Assembly: GCF_042242105.1 (NCBI RefSeq)
Contig: NC_092016.1
Span: 27,780,501-27,844,500, forward strand
DNA: 64,000 nucleotides
Direction of reading: 5' to 3'
Source: Pempheris klunzingeri
Lineage: Eukaryota > Chordata > Actinopteri > Acropomatiformes > Pempheridae
A program made the translations under genes and the position numbers. Positions 25,404 through 38,000 of the stretch are shown piece after piece; within the stretch, counting starts at the first letter, position 1; each line of letters starts with the position of its first letter. The notes below the pieces were generated by a model, which ran no database searches, was not told where the DNA came from, and saw only the letters and a program-made list of their open reading frames with translations.

Positions 25404-26716
25404 GACAAATGTTTCGTTTCAAAGTAGTGTGTTTCTACTGTGATGAGACGTGTGAGCATCCCAGGTTCACTGATCCATCTATCATCTATACCGGTGCTCT
25501 GGGGGGGGGGGGGGGGGGGGGACATGGCTAACATAATAAAGTCTATAATAAAGACTTCTACCAAATGTACCAAAGATTCACAATTTAATGACTTGGCTCC
25601 AAGTCCGGAATCCATTTTAGAAACTATTGTGGTGGGTACATATTGTTTTACAGCCATAACATGTAAATACACTATAGAGACACTACATAATATAGTAATT
25701 GTGAATTATGATAAATACAAGTGAGAAATAAAAAAGTATAAACACAAACTAGACTGAACATTGTAGCCATGTGGTTGCTTTAACGGTGGCTAAAGGTAAA
25801 ACAGAGGGTGGAACTGCCAGAGTGGAGTCCTTGTGACGCGTGGATCTTTGTGTAAAGAATTATGTGGCAGTTAAGTTGAACCTGAGACCTGAGAGTATAG
25901 TTCAGCATCAGCAGCTCATGTTGTGGTTCTGTCTTGCATCACGATCCACTGATTATTTTCATTACTGGACTTTTTTCACATAATATTTGCTGACATGTCA
26001 CGGGTGTAAACGTAAAATGAGTAATAGCTGAACTCTGGTCAGCCGCTTCTGTTTTTAGGTTTCAGGGTCCTGGCAGTGTGCGTGCTGGCTCCCCTGTCAC
26101 CGTCATGTCGTTTTAAGCACTTGTGTTTTTCCTACTGTGTACAAGTCATAAACGTCTGTCACGTAGAGACCGTCAAATGATGCAGCGGTCATGAGCAGTC
26201 TGCCACGTGCAGCATTGTGTGCTGATGTGAACTTGTGTACATGCACAGTGCAATGTGAGTTACAAGATCAATGGGGGCTTCCACATTTCAAAAACTTCCC
26301 CTGGGTTTAGACCTGGTGACTGGAGATTCTGGACATAGGATCGGGTTCCCTTCTAATGGAATATAGAGCTCAAAATCATTTAATATCCTTGCTATATGAG
26401 ATAAGATGGGATCCCCAGAGAAATCTGATCCTATTTTGCTTACTATGACATTCAGAACATGTCTGTTGATTTGAACGTGATGGCTTTGTATTAGTTTGAG
26501 TGTAGTCTTCATCACCACAGATGAAATGAGGCAGCAGCTGTGTAGATATAGAGGAGGCTACTCACACCAATCAAAAAGGTCCACATTTATTTTAAGCTCG
26601 TGAAACTGTACTTTGTAGAGCTCTCTATCATCCATGAACACACTCTCTAAGTTTGTTCTTGGAACACAAATTAAATACACCTGTTGGTCGAACATGAACG
26701 ACAGTAAATGGTTCTA
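25404..26716. other. Intergenic region between il17c and utp4 (convergent 3' ends)
   Basis: No gene is seen. It holds a 21-base G run at 25501-25521 and otherwise unremarkable AT-rich sequence. The minus-strand AATAAA at 26722-26717, within TATTTATTAT on the plus strand, is a fair poly(A) signal for utp4. Confidence 0.55.
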
Positions 26717-26879
26717 TTTATTATGTCGATCAAATCACTTTACACAGAGTGGTGACACACTTTTAGAGAATTATTTCAGATGTCGGAGTACCAGTCAGTT
26801 AACACCGTACAGTCCCTTCCTCCAACATGAGCATCTGGGCTCCAGCACCTCCAACACCTCCAACACCTCTTCACTTCAT

Positions 26880-28256
26880 TTATGTGGCAAACTTCTTCTG
26901 CCGGACAGGTGCAGGCAGCTGAGACATGATGTCCAGCAGGGGGCGCTCCACCACAACCAGAGAATGGTCCTCCAGTAACCTCACACACAGGAGATGCTGG
27001 GGGACAAATCAGAACACATCACCGAGATTACTGGAAAAAAATTTGATTGAAAACATCTGTATCATTTAGTTAAGTGTGTTCTTGACGGGTTAGCGTGATA
27101 ACAGTCATCTTATACAGTGCACCACAACAAACAGACTTTGGATAATGAAGAAAATAGTGAGTAGGTTCCTGACCCCCCCCCCCCCGCCCACTGTCCTGTT
27201 TTAATGTACGCCTCTTCTTCATCTGAATCCCCACTTTGAAGCAGTGCAGCAGTTAACGTGGAGCATGGATGTGCTCAGACTCATCACGGTACCTGGAAAT
27301 TCTTGCATATCTTAAAAGCGTGGCTGTGTGTGCTCCTCTCCGCCTCAGGGAGACTCCTCATTGTCATCTGGTTGTACAGCAGAGTCTTTGCTTCAGGGAG
27401 AGGCTACATATGGAAAAAGAGAACAGAAATATAACCATCACCGCTCTGCTTTCACTGAGAGCAAGAGAACGAACACACGCGTGGCACTGACACAGAAGCT
27501 GGTGTCACTAGTGTTAGCAGGGCGGACCGTCGATATACTGATCACATACCAGACTCTGGTCAATGATGCAGAACATGTACATGTCGTGCAAAATGATGTG
27601 AGCGGGGTTTTTAGGATTGAAGGCGATGTGGGTGACCGGTGTGTCTCTCTCCAACCACAGAGAGTGCAGTCCTCGTTTCTGCAGGTTCCGACTCCAGTCG
27701 GTATATTCCCTCTGCACCAGAGAGTACTCAAAGATCTGCACCACACACACACACACACCAGGAAATACATTGTAATGATATCTGTAAAGCATATCCATCT
27801 CAGTGTTACAGAGAAAATGTATGCTACGCTGGTCTTGTCTCGGCCATTAGAATGGTATTGTAATGTAGAGTTTACCTGCTGGTCAGCATACACCACCACC
27901 AGGTTGCTGGTTGTTGGGTGGATGGCTATGGCGGTGGGGCATGAGCTGTACACTGGAACTGTACAGTGAAGCTGCAGACATACATTACAGAGGCATTAGG
28001 AATTTACCGTTGTTTTGGCTTTTTACTTTCTAAGAACTATCAGGAACCGACAGACGAGGAAAACATGAACGCCATCCTCACCTTTAGCTTGTGAAGGTTG
28101 TAGATGTGAATCTCACAGCTCGTGTTTGCCGTAGCGAGCCACCTGCCATCGTCACTGACAAACAGCAAGTGGACTGGCTGTCTGGAGCCTGGACATCACA
28201 CACAGAGACTGTTTGTGCACTGACAAATACAAGAGCTACAGGATGGCAGGTTAAGG

Positions 28257-28291
<35 letters not shown>

Positions 28292-28433
28292 ACATAAACA
28301 TACATGTCTTTTATAGTTATGAGAACAAATTGTTGCACACCATTGTTGTGAGGACAGTTTTAAGGTGAAGTATATAATCAGGTTACAGTAAAGGTTGGGG
28401 TCAGGACTTAGTTGTGACGGTCACAAAGATAGA

Positions 28434-28472
<39 letters not shown>

Positions 28473-31400
28473 GGGGGGGGGTAAGGCTTTGTCTGACAAC
28501 ATCCTACTGAAGTCCTGCTGTCTAATTAGCAAAGCAGGCATGGAAATCAATCAGTCAATCAGTTTCCACCCTGTAGTTTGGTAATAGTGGAGTACAGTGC
28601 GGCATCATAGACAGAATTACAGGATTTTCTGTGGAAAAGGGGAAATTGCTCCTGTTGCAGTCAACAACATAAACAAGAACCACGATCAACTGATAGTACA
28701 ACACAGTGACTGAATATTTAATGTTCTTCTAAGGCGACTGTCTCAGTGGAATTCGCTGCTCACAATTCTACAATATCTTTAAAAAAAAAATCCCAGGAGC
28801 ATTCTGGACTTGGACTCGGACTGACCTGACTTGGATTTGAGAGTTTGAAGGTATTTGCACTCCAGGTGGCTGAGGGCAACAGCAACGACTGAAGAATGGT
28901 TGGAGGAGGCAAAGAGTTTGGAGGAGTCAGAGGAGAAGCAGAGCTGGTGGGCTGAGCGGAGTTCTTTAGGTAGTTTGGGCACCTGGGGGGAGTAAGAGGG
29001 AGGAGACGGGGGAGGGCTGAGCGTCATGGTCGTCATTACCGACACACAAACCGTCTACAAGAACGGAACACCGAAGCTCTCAAACAAACCCCAAATGTTT
29101 ACAGGACTTAGCTCGTGCTGTGAGCTGATCTAGAATGAGTGAGCTGGGGATGTTTTACTGTCTGTCTGAGCCAAGTGGCTCACTAAAGTTAGAGAACTCA
29201 TATACACAACATGATGTTAGGGGACAGTGTTGAGGAGCCCACCTTGGTGATGTTGATGTTGTTGTACTGTAACCTGTAGAGATGGACCCTGGATACAGTC
29301 GAGTATGCAAGCCAGCCTCCACATGGAGACAAAGCACTGCAGCAGATGTGATCCTCTCCCTGCAAAAGTCGGCACGCTGTCAGTTCAAAGATTCAATAAA
29401 CGGGCACAACATGGTGAAATGCAGTGAGGACAGCTGGCAGGTAATATGGACCTCCTGCAGCACTGACACACACACACACAGGTCAGGTCTCTGTCGTCAG
29501 AACACACCTTGCTCTTCAGCTGGATCAGTTTCTCTGGCTGTCTCTTCACAGGTAGACTTTCCCCAGGCTTACCTGTCAACACAGTACCAGCCAGCACAAT
29601 GACGACACTATACAACTGTTCAACAGGACATAGACGACGTTTCACTATCAGATCTCCTTTATTTCACACAACAAGCTTTGCTGTGAATGTCTAGTATCAT
29701 AAATGCATCTCTAGGATTCTGTGTGTGTGTGTTTTCCTCACCATGACCATCACTCTCCCCTACTCTCCACAGCTCTAAGTGATCGGGGAACTGGAAGAGC
29801 AGCAGCCCTGCTTTCTTTGCACAGCAGACCAGGTTTCTCTACATGAGACAGGCAGAGGTAAGCATGTCACCACGACAACAGTCCTGCTCTACAGTGGCCT
29901 TACAAGGAGCTTTCTTACACACTAAATAACTAATACATCAAATAAGACACATCAAATCACATTTTAAGCCCTTTTCCAAATATTGCTCATCAACTCTAAT
30001 GATCTGTTTAAGGTCATTTCTTTTCACTAAATGTATAATTACATGTGGGAAAGCTATTCTGCGCAGCGCTGCCTCCTGGGTATTCTTCTCCACCTTGTCC
30101 AGCAGGGGGCGCACTACGAGCTGGGTGTCCATTCCTGACAGGATTACAAACATCAGCGCATGATCACCTTCACATCATGTAGAATAAAGTGTGACTGACT
30201 GTATAACTACAGCAGAGTACAGCACAGACTCCTGCGTTCTGGACACACGGGATACAAAGCGTCTGGATTAATACCAGAGATGAGCACTTGCAGGCATCAT
30301 TGGATTAGCCAATGAGTTTTTGCGTGGCATTGGAACATATTATTGCACAAGTTGAGCCAGGTTCAACTTTTTTGTCAGAGCACTGTTGTGGTCTCACTGA
30401 AATGAATGAGAAGGATGTGATTTTGCACGCAGTTCTATCGCTGGTCTAAATAAAGTCTTATAAAGAGAAAAACCAAGAAATACACAATAAAAGAGTGTGG
30501 CAACTTCCCCCCATGATGCAGACTCAGACTCTTTGTATATCCAGCTGAAGACAGCACTGTTTCACTGCAGCGATTACAATATTATCCAGTATAACACTAT
30601 GTTTCATGGTGCATGCAGACAGCAATGGCTTTGCATTAAAATACCACCAGATAGAATTATCAGTGTCATCTTGAGTCTTAATGCTGAGAATAGTGTAAAC
30701 TAGACTACAGGCATGCTAGCAGCTCTGTAAGCAATATGTTCACAATGACAACGAGTGCAGTAACTGTAACATTTACAAAAGAGCACCATGTCAGTTTAGC
30801 TTTAGCCTAACAACATGAGCACTCAACACAAAGTAAAGCTGAGGCTGATGCAAAGACTGCAGGTGTTTGATTTGTCCGGTTCTTGGCTTCATGACCAAAG
30901 ATTTGACGAGGAAGGAAATGTTAAGGGATCACCAAAGTTATTCCAAATTCACCCAGAGAGGAAGCACGAATGTCGGTGCCAAATTTCATGGCAATCCATC
31001 CAAGAGTGGTGATCGAGTGACCGATGAACAGTTACTGAAAGAGCCACGACTAAAAACATGTAACATGGCCGACGTCACTTCCTGAAACAAGAGCTGGTTA
31101 AAAACCAGACGGGAAGGATAGAGCGGTGAATGTGTCTTGTATTTCGTAGATTTTATTAAAGTATGACTTCAGGGCTTACTTACTTACTTTGTTGCCACAA
31201 AATTTATCACAAAAAACAAATGGCAAATCCAACACTGACCTCCAGACACCACAGCAGTGTCGGTGTGGGCGAGGGCCCTCACATCATGTGTGTGGTTTTT
31301 AAAGGTCCTTGTTCGAACCCATTCCTTATCCTGCTGGCCCACAGTGGAGGAGATGAACTGGAACTGGATGACGGTGCCCTCAGATGTCCCAGCTACCAGA

Positions 31401-33081
31401 CTGCTCTCATCCTGTTAAAACATCACAGACGTGCACCTTAAGCCGCCTTTAGCCTTAATGTGAGCTGTGACCTACTTCTTGGTTTCACACTTACCTGTGA
31501 AACAGACAGAGCCAACACATCCCACCTGGTGACCAACTGAGTTCTGACCAGAGTTCCCGTGAGTCCATCCCAGAACTGGACCTTTCCTGCAGAGTCAGTA
31601 CTAACGATGGTGTAGTCAGACAGGAAGGCAACGCTCCAAACCACCACCTCTTTGCTCTTGGCTGCTCCAACACCTCTCTCCACCAGCAATCTGTGTGTTG
31701 CGTGGCCTGAAATAAGCAAAAGCAAACAGAAAGATCTCGATCGTATCATTGGGGGACATGAAGTTATAGATCTAACAGTCACCAAACTCATCCTCTGGTG
31801 TTCCATTTGAATATTTTAACTGATGTTAGGTTCTGTGCTAATCACTTCAGGATTGAGCTGCAACTGCTTACCTGTCTCAGCATCAAAGATTCTGATCATG
31901 TCCATCATACCAGCAGAAATGAGTCTCCCAGAGGGATGCCAGGACAGACATATAATACGACCTAGAGGTTGAAGACACAACAACAAGTTTTGGACTTCAA
32001 AATGTGCCACCCACAGCAAAACTGATCAAATCTGGAGGAAAACAATCATCACCAAACAAAGTTCCAACCACTCCAGGCCACCAGACCGTCTGAGCATGAA
32101 CACATCTCTTCTTTAGTTTTCAGATTTTCATATTTTTCCATTAAACATGTGATCCTACAGTTACATTGGTCACATCAAGGAAGTCAAATACTAATATAAT
32201 AAGTGTCTGTAGGACACAAAGTGCTGTAAACACAGGTACGTATTTAGGAATAGAACTGCCAGTTACTGCCAATAACTTGGAAACAACTCGCTCTCATACC
32301 TTTCTGCCTGTTGAGATTTCTCTGAAACTGAATTCTCTCCTCCAGTATTTCAAACATTTTCACTGTCCCGTCCTCACACCCGACCTGAAAGAGAAGACAT
32401 TCATGTCAACATTCAGAGAGCAGCTTCAACACCAGGTTCTCTGTTCCACAGCCGATCGGTTTGTTCTATCAACTCTGAGTCTGTTGAACGTGACAGAAGC
32501 GTGTTCACAGTGAACAGAAGAAGCAATCAGTGGAGCTCTGATACTACTATTCACCATGCTAACGGGGGAATCAGTTTAACCAGGTTTAGATCCAGTGGAC
32601 TTCAGAGGTATTAATGTATGTATATGCAGACGGTCACTTTGAAAAAGAAACAAGTTCACACAACATTTTATTGTGTTATCCATTCATTCATTCACCACAC
32701 CTACATTTCCTTTAAAGATCGAGGATCAAGACAAAACAGAGGCCAGCACCTGAAGAGTTTAAAAGATCAGAGACAGAGACATGACTTTAAGATGACAATC
32801 TGATCCAGTAATAATGTGTTTGGTGATTTGTATTTGAGGGTCGAGGGAAGGTAGGCACGCTCTGTGTTTGGTGTTCGACATCCTGTGTTTGTAGCCCTCT
32901 AAGGCTGTGGTGGTTTAGTTATCTCACCTCTCCAGTGTTTCCCCTAGATTTACAGAGCGAGTGTTTCCAGCTTCACCACCCTGGGAGTGATGAAAAACGC
33001 AGATATTTTTCTCTGCTTTTCATTGGGTTGACGTGACATACTTTCCGACACGTGCTGTCTGTCTGCTGGTGGGAGTGTGCT

Positions 33082-33142
<61 letters not shown>

Positions 33143-34600
33143 ATGCGCACATAGGGTGGAACTCCACTATGCGCGATCCAGAGAGCAGAGGAGAACTGTA
33201 AACGCGCGACCATGTAGAGACAGAAATGCCGTCATGTAAATAAGATAAATAACATGAGGCTATTTAGTTTGTTTAAACTACCTGGTGCAGGGTGCAAAGA
33301 GACATTGGTCTCAGTGGTAGAGTGGGTCGTCCCTCAATCAGAAGGTCGGGGGTTCGATCCCCAGCTCCTACATGTCGAAGTGTCCTTGGGTAAGACACCG
33401 AACCCCAACTAGCTGGCTTCAGTGTGTGAATGAGTATGAAAGAATAGTCTCCTCCAAATTACATTCCTCCTGTATGATTGATGTGTGAATGAGGATGTGA
33501 TGTAAAGCGCTTTGAGTAGTTGAAATAACTAGAAAGGTGCTATACAAATACAGACCATTTACATATCCACTTTGTTTACTGCCACTGGAAACCATAGTTA
33601 CAATCTTAAACTCTAACTAGTCACTAAAATGCTGTTAAAACGTGTTCGGATGCAGCCTATTTTAAAAAAAGGAAAAACATCACATTCAGACTCACTCAGA
33701 AATATGAACAAAGTGCGACCACTCACATCATGAGTGAGCTTCAGAGCGATTGTGTCAGCAGATGTATTCAAAAGCAGTGCCTATAGATAGTCCTGAGTAA
33801 CAAATATCCAACCAGGAGTTTGAACCTCCACTAATGATCCAGACTAAATCAGTGAGAAAATAAGAGGAAGGAGACAGACAGAAACATGCAGATGAGCAAG
33901 TTAGATTCCTGCGGTAACTGATGGAGTTAGTAACCATAGCAACCTCTTCCTGCAAATGAAAACCGAGAGTTTCTGCCATCTCAGGATTAACAAACTAAAG
34001 CTGCAGGGCCCGAGGTAGATCAACGTTAGCATGTTTTATCTACTCAGTCTTCACCCACCGCCAGCAGTGTTCCCTGGCTGTTGCCACTGATGGTCCAGAG
34101 GGGTCCTCCATAGGCCTCCACAGTGTACCTGGGCCTCAGGTTCTCCAGGTCGTACTCTGTGATCTCTCCATTCAAAGCAGCACTGAACAGACGCTGGCCC
34201 ACCCAGCAGAGAGCCTCCACAGCCCTGCCGTCCTGTCCTGGGATGACCTGTGCAGCAAGACAAGGGGGGGGGGGGGTTATCCCTCCACATCTTGAAGTCC
34301 TGAGTACTTCATCTCCTGCCTCAGAGCCTCTTCAGTAGGGCACAGTTTGACTGTTCACCGGTCATTAAACTCTTACTACCACAGCTTTCATCAATCACAA
34401 CACAGCCCTAGTGAGTGACCCACGTGTCTCTGAGCTCTTACCTTCTCTTGGAAGTAGTTGTCAGAGAAGTTGAAGACCTCCAGAGCTCCATCAGCGCGGC
34501 AGACAGCCAGCCGCTCCGTGCTGCTGCTGAACGCCATGGCGGTGATGGCGCTGGGCATGTAGTCAAAGAAGCGGACACGGTGCACCTTAAACTCCCCCAT
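26880..34600 (-). CDS. utp4: U3 snoRNA-associated protein 4 / cirhin (16 coding exons)
   Basis: WD40 beta-propeller protein of the t-UTP part of the nucleolar SSU processome, needed for pre-18S rRNA synthesis and processing. Its human form is mutated in a childhood cirrhosis. Minus-strand exons, first to last: 34600-34442, 34247-34059, 32384-32300, 31961-31872, 31706-31495, 31411-31240, 30134-30043, 29838-29742, 29572-29508, 29359-29243, 28982-28826, 28188-28082, 27971-27876, 27735-27550, 27403-27293 and 26996-26880. Together they give 683 residues (human 686) with every junction in phase. Landmarks: MGEFKVHRVRFF start, LSWHPSGRLISAG, VAFLSDYTIVSTDSAGKVQFWD, VRTRTFKNHTHDVR, DTQLVVRPLLDKVEK, LLLFQFPDHLELWRVG, DWSRNLQKRGLHSLWLERD, and the basic C-terminus RQKKFAT. 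The ATG has G at -3 and +4. Confidence 0.97.
28259..28288. repeat. (TG)n microsatellite in a utp4 intron
   Basis: A 30 bp TG run about 70 bp from the utp4 exon at 28082-28188. A second TG run joined to twelve Gs lies at 28436-28481, in the same intron. Confidence 0.9.
30890..31015 (-). repeat. Dispersed fish repeat fragment in a utp4 intron
   Basis: It contains GGATCACCAAAGTTATTCC and CCAAATTTCATGGCAATCCA, matching in style the repeat at 15960-16220. No coding potential is seen. The intron is the one between utp4 exons at 30134 and 31240. Confidence 0.45.
32933..33300. mobile_element. hAT-like repeat fragment with internal (TG)n
   Basis: It begins CAGTGTTTCCCCTAG at 32933, includes a TG array of about 56 bp (33085-33140), then the block AGGGTGGAACTCC...GATCCAGAGAGCAGAGGAGAA that is shared with 10321-10363. 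It has the opposite end of the element to the 10.3 kb copy. A SINE follows directly. It lies in the large second intron of utp4. Confidence 0.55.
33302..33562 (+). mobile_element. tRNA-headed SINE, best-preserved copy
   Basis: The head reads GGTCTCAGTGGTAGAGTGGG (box A-like) and, 35 bases on, GGGGGTTCGATCCCC (box B), the internal RNA polymerase III promoter layout of a tRNA. A body (GTGTCCTTGGGTAAGACACC) and a tail ending AGGTGCTATACAAATACAGA, then CCATTT, follow. At least five other copies are in this window. It lies within a utp4 intron. Confidence 0.8.
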
Positions 34601-35060
34601 GTCTACCGTCCAGGACAAGACCCACACACGGAGGGTCCGGAGCAGAAGCCCAGCTGCTCTCCGTCACTAGAATGTGGAGGTGTGAGGTGAGACCCTGGAG
34701 ATAAACAGGTGAGAATGTGTTTAACAGCTTCTTTCACTACTTCCGCTCCCTGGAAACACTGTTCACCTGCTGGTTGCTAAACTCTCGTTGCTGTTAAGTC
34801 CACACGCTGGAAAACATCACGAGCCACGTTGGGAACCTTTGAACCGGTAATGATTACCAGGCCAGAGGAAACGGAAATACGTCATCCTACTGGCAGCATG
34901 ACAACTGGCGGGAAATCTGGAATCAACGCTACACTCACAATCCGAACGGAGACAGCGCGTGCTGGCTGCTAGCAGAACTGATGTGGTGGAAGCTTTAGAG
35001 CATTTCTCCCACTTTTAGTTTGTTCATGTGCAACGACCACTTTGGCTCTCTGACAGGACG
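34601..35060. promoter_or_regulatory. Shared bidirectional promoter of utp4 and chtf8
   Basis: The two start codons, minus strand at 34600 and plus strand at 35061, are 460 bp apart and face away from each other. No TATA box is evident. TACGTCAT at 34878-34885 resembles an ATF/CRE site. GGCGGGAAA at 34907-34915 resembles an E2F site, and GGAAACGGAAAT at about 34867 holds ETS-like GGAA cores. The same head-to-head pair exists in human. The motif assignments are by eye only. Confidence 0.7.
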
Positions 35061-38000
35061 ATGGTTCAAATTCTGCTACGGTAAGACTCACTTCATCTGA
35101 CGTCACCGTTACTGGTGCTGTCACTGTTACTGTTACAGTCACTGTTACTGTTACAGTCACTGTTACTGTCACTGTCACTGTTACAGTCACTGTTACTGTT
35201 ACAGTCACTGTCACTGTTACAGTCACTGTTACTGTTACAGTCACTGTTACTGTTACAGTCACTGTTACTGTCACTGTTACAGTCACTGTTACTGTTACTG
35301 TCACTGTTACTGTTACTGTTACAGTCACTGTTACTGTTACAGTCACTGTTACTGTCACTGTCACTGTTACAGTCACTGTTACTGTTACAGTCACTGTCAC
35401 TGTTACAGTCACTGTTACTGTTACTGTTACAGTCACTGTTACTGTTACAGTCACTGTTACTGTCACTGTCACTGTTACAGTCACTGTTACTGTTACTGTT
35501 ACAGTCACTGTCACTGTTACAGTCACTGTTACTGTTACAGTCACTGTTACTGTCACTGTTACAGTCACTGTCACTGTTACTGTCACTGTTACTGTTACAG
35601 TCACTGTTACTGTTACAGTCACTGTTACTGTTACAGTCACTGTTACAGTCACTGTTACTGTTACAGTCACTGTCACTGTTACTGTCACTGTCACTGTTAC
35701 AGTCACTGTTACAGTCACTGTCACTGTTACAGTCACTGTTACTGTTACAGTCACTGTCACTGTTACTGTTACTGTTACAGTCACTGTTACTGTCACTGTT
35801 ACAGTCACTGTTACTGTCACTGTCACTGTTACTGTTACAGTCACTGTCACTGTTACTGTCACTGTTACTGTTACAGTCACTGTTACTGTCACAGTCACTG
35901 TTACAGTCACTGTTACTGTCACTGTTACTGTCACTGTTACTGTTACAGTCACTGTTACTGTCACTGTCATTGTTACAGTCACTGTTACAGTCACTGTCAC
36001 TGTTACAGTCACTGTTACAGTTACAGTCACTGTTACTGTCACTGTCATTGTTACAGTCACTGTTACTGTCACTGTCACTGTTACAGTTACAGTCACTGTT
36101 ACTGTCACTGTTACAGTCACTGTTACAGTCACTGTTACTGTCACTGTTACAGTTACTGTTACAGTCACTCCTGGCGGCCTGTCAGCAGGCTACTTAGAGT
36201 TAATAATGTCCTCGTTGTCATTAGTAGTACCTATATTAAGGTAGCTAACACTGACTGGGTATCAGGGGAAAAGTGCTTCTAAGAACGGATACTGTGCTGA
36301 AAAGTATCTCCTGTGATTCTGAAGTGTTTCATCGTATTGTGCCCACTTTTCTGCTCCCTCCAGTATGGGTGGTGTACATTGTGGAGGCTAAAGCTTGAGC
36401 TGAGAGCCCCTCTCCTTCAGTTTTGACGTGTTTCCACTATGAAGCCTTCTGTGAATGTGCCCCTGCAGAGGCAGTGCGGACGGCAGCAGTCCTCCGGAGT
36501 GGCTGCTGGTGGAGCTGCAGGGAGAAATGGTGTCCAGACACAACTCAGGTCTGGGAGGAAATGTGATGGGAGATCTGCTTTACACCAAGGAGGTAAACTA
36601 AAGCCATAGGAAGAGAAAAGAAATACTGCTGCTTTCCAAATAGAGTTTGTGGCCAAGCGCAGTGACTAGTTTACTTCGGATACAACAGAGTTTGTATTTG
36701 AGCTGCAGCTAACAACTATTTGATCAAATCATTTTTTGGTCTATAAAATGTACAAATGGTAAAGATGCTCATCCCAGAGCCAGAGGTGATGTCTTCAAAT
36801 CGAATGTTTCATCCAACCAGTCCAACAATTGGAAATACAAAGATGTAAGATTAACACACACTTCTCATTAGAGAAGCTGGAACCAGAGCCTTTTGGGTGT
36901 TGTTGTGTGACTTAAATGATAAATCATTCATTAAAATAGCTCTCAGTTAATGTTCTGTTAATCAACTGTTGAGTATTTCTACTGTCTATGTAGTGTAGAG
37001 TATATCTACCCTCCTCTAAGAGTGGGCTGTGGATTTGTATTCTCTGTAGACTCTAGATCTTGTTTGGAGAAACTTTACCTCAAAGAAAACTATTTAACTT
37101 TTGACCAGAGCCCTGATCTAAAGAGGCCAACAGGGTAATTTGCAGTTACTCTCAACGTTTTATGTCTGCTGTTAATACACTGAGTAGTGATTTAATATAC
37201 TGCACTGGGCAAATGTTTTAGGCAGGTGTGAAGAAATGCTGTAAAGTAAGAATGCTTTCAAAAATTAATTATTTTTATCAGTTTGCAAAATGCAAAGTGA
37301 GCGAGAAGAAAAATCTAAATCAAATCAATAGTTGGTGTGACCTCCCTTTGCCTTCCAAACAGCTTCAGTTCTTTCAGGTACACTTGCACACAGTTTTTGA
37401 AGGAACTCAGCTGGTAGGTTGTTCCAAACATGTTGGAGAACGAACCACAGATCTTCTGTGGATGTAGGCAGCATCAGATCCTTCTGTCTCCTCATGTGAT
37501 CCCAGACAGACTTGATGCTGAGATCAGGGCTCTGGGGCCACACCATCACTTCCAGAACTCCTTGTTCTTCTTTACGCTGAAAATAGTTCCAAATGACATT
37601 TGCTGCATGTTCGGGGTGGTTGACCTGCTGCAGAATACATTTGTATTGTAATCAGACGCCTCTGATGGTATTGATGAGGGATTAGTATCTGCCTGTATTT
37701 CTCAGCATTGAGGACACCATTAACTCTGATCAAATCCCCAAACTTGTAAGGAACCTCCACCAGCTTCACTGTTGCCTGCAGACACTCAGTATTGTGCTGC
37801 TCTCCAGCCCTTCAGTGGACAAACTGCCTTCTGCAACTATTTCAAATTTTGACTCAGTCCAGAGCACCTGCTGCCATTTTTCTGCACCCCAGTTTCTATG
37901 TTTTTGTGCAAAGCTGAGTCACTTGCCCATGTTTCCACATCGGAGCTATGGCTTTTTGACTGCAGTTCTTCCTTGAAGACCACTTCTGGCCAGACTTCTC

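Noticed and set aside
33302-33375. Possible tRNA gene (good box A and box B)
   Set aside because: The head runs straight into a SINE body shared by at least five other copies, and no cloverleaf acceptor stem closes around it.
34969-36197. Very long open frames (about 360-400 codons) of Leu/Gln/Ser or Thr-Val on both strands
   Set aside because: They are translations of the hexanucleotide array: period six, stop-free by construction, inside an intron of chtf8.
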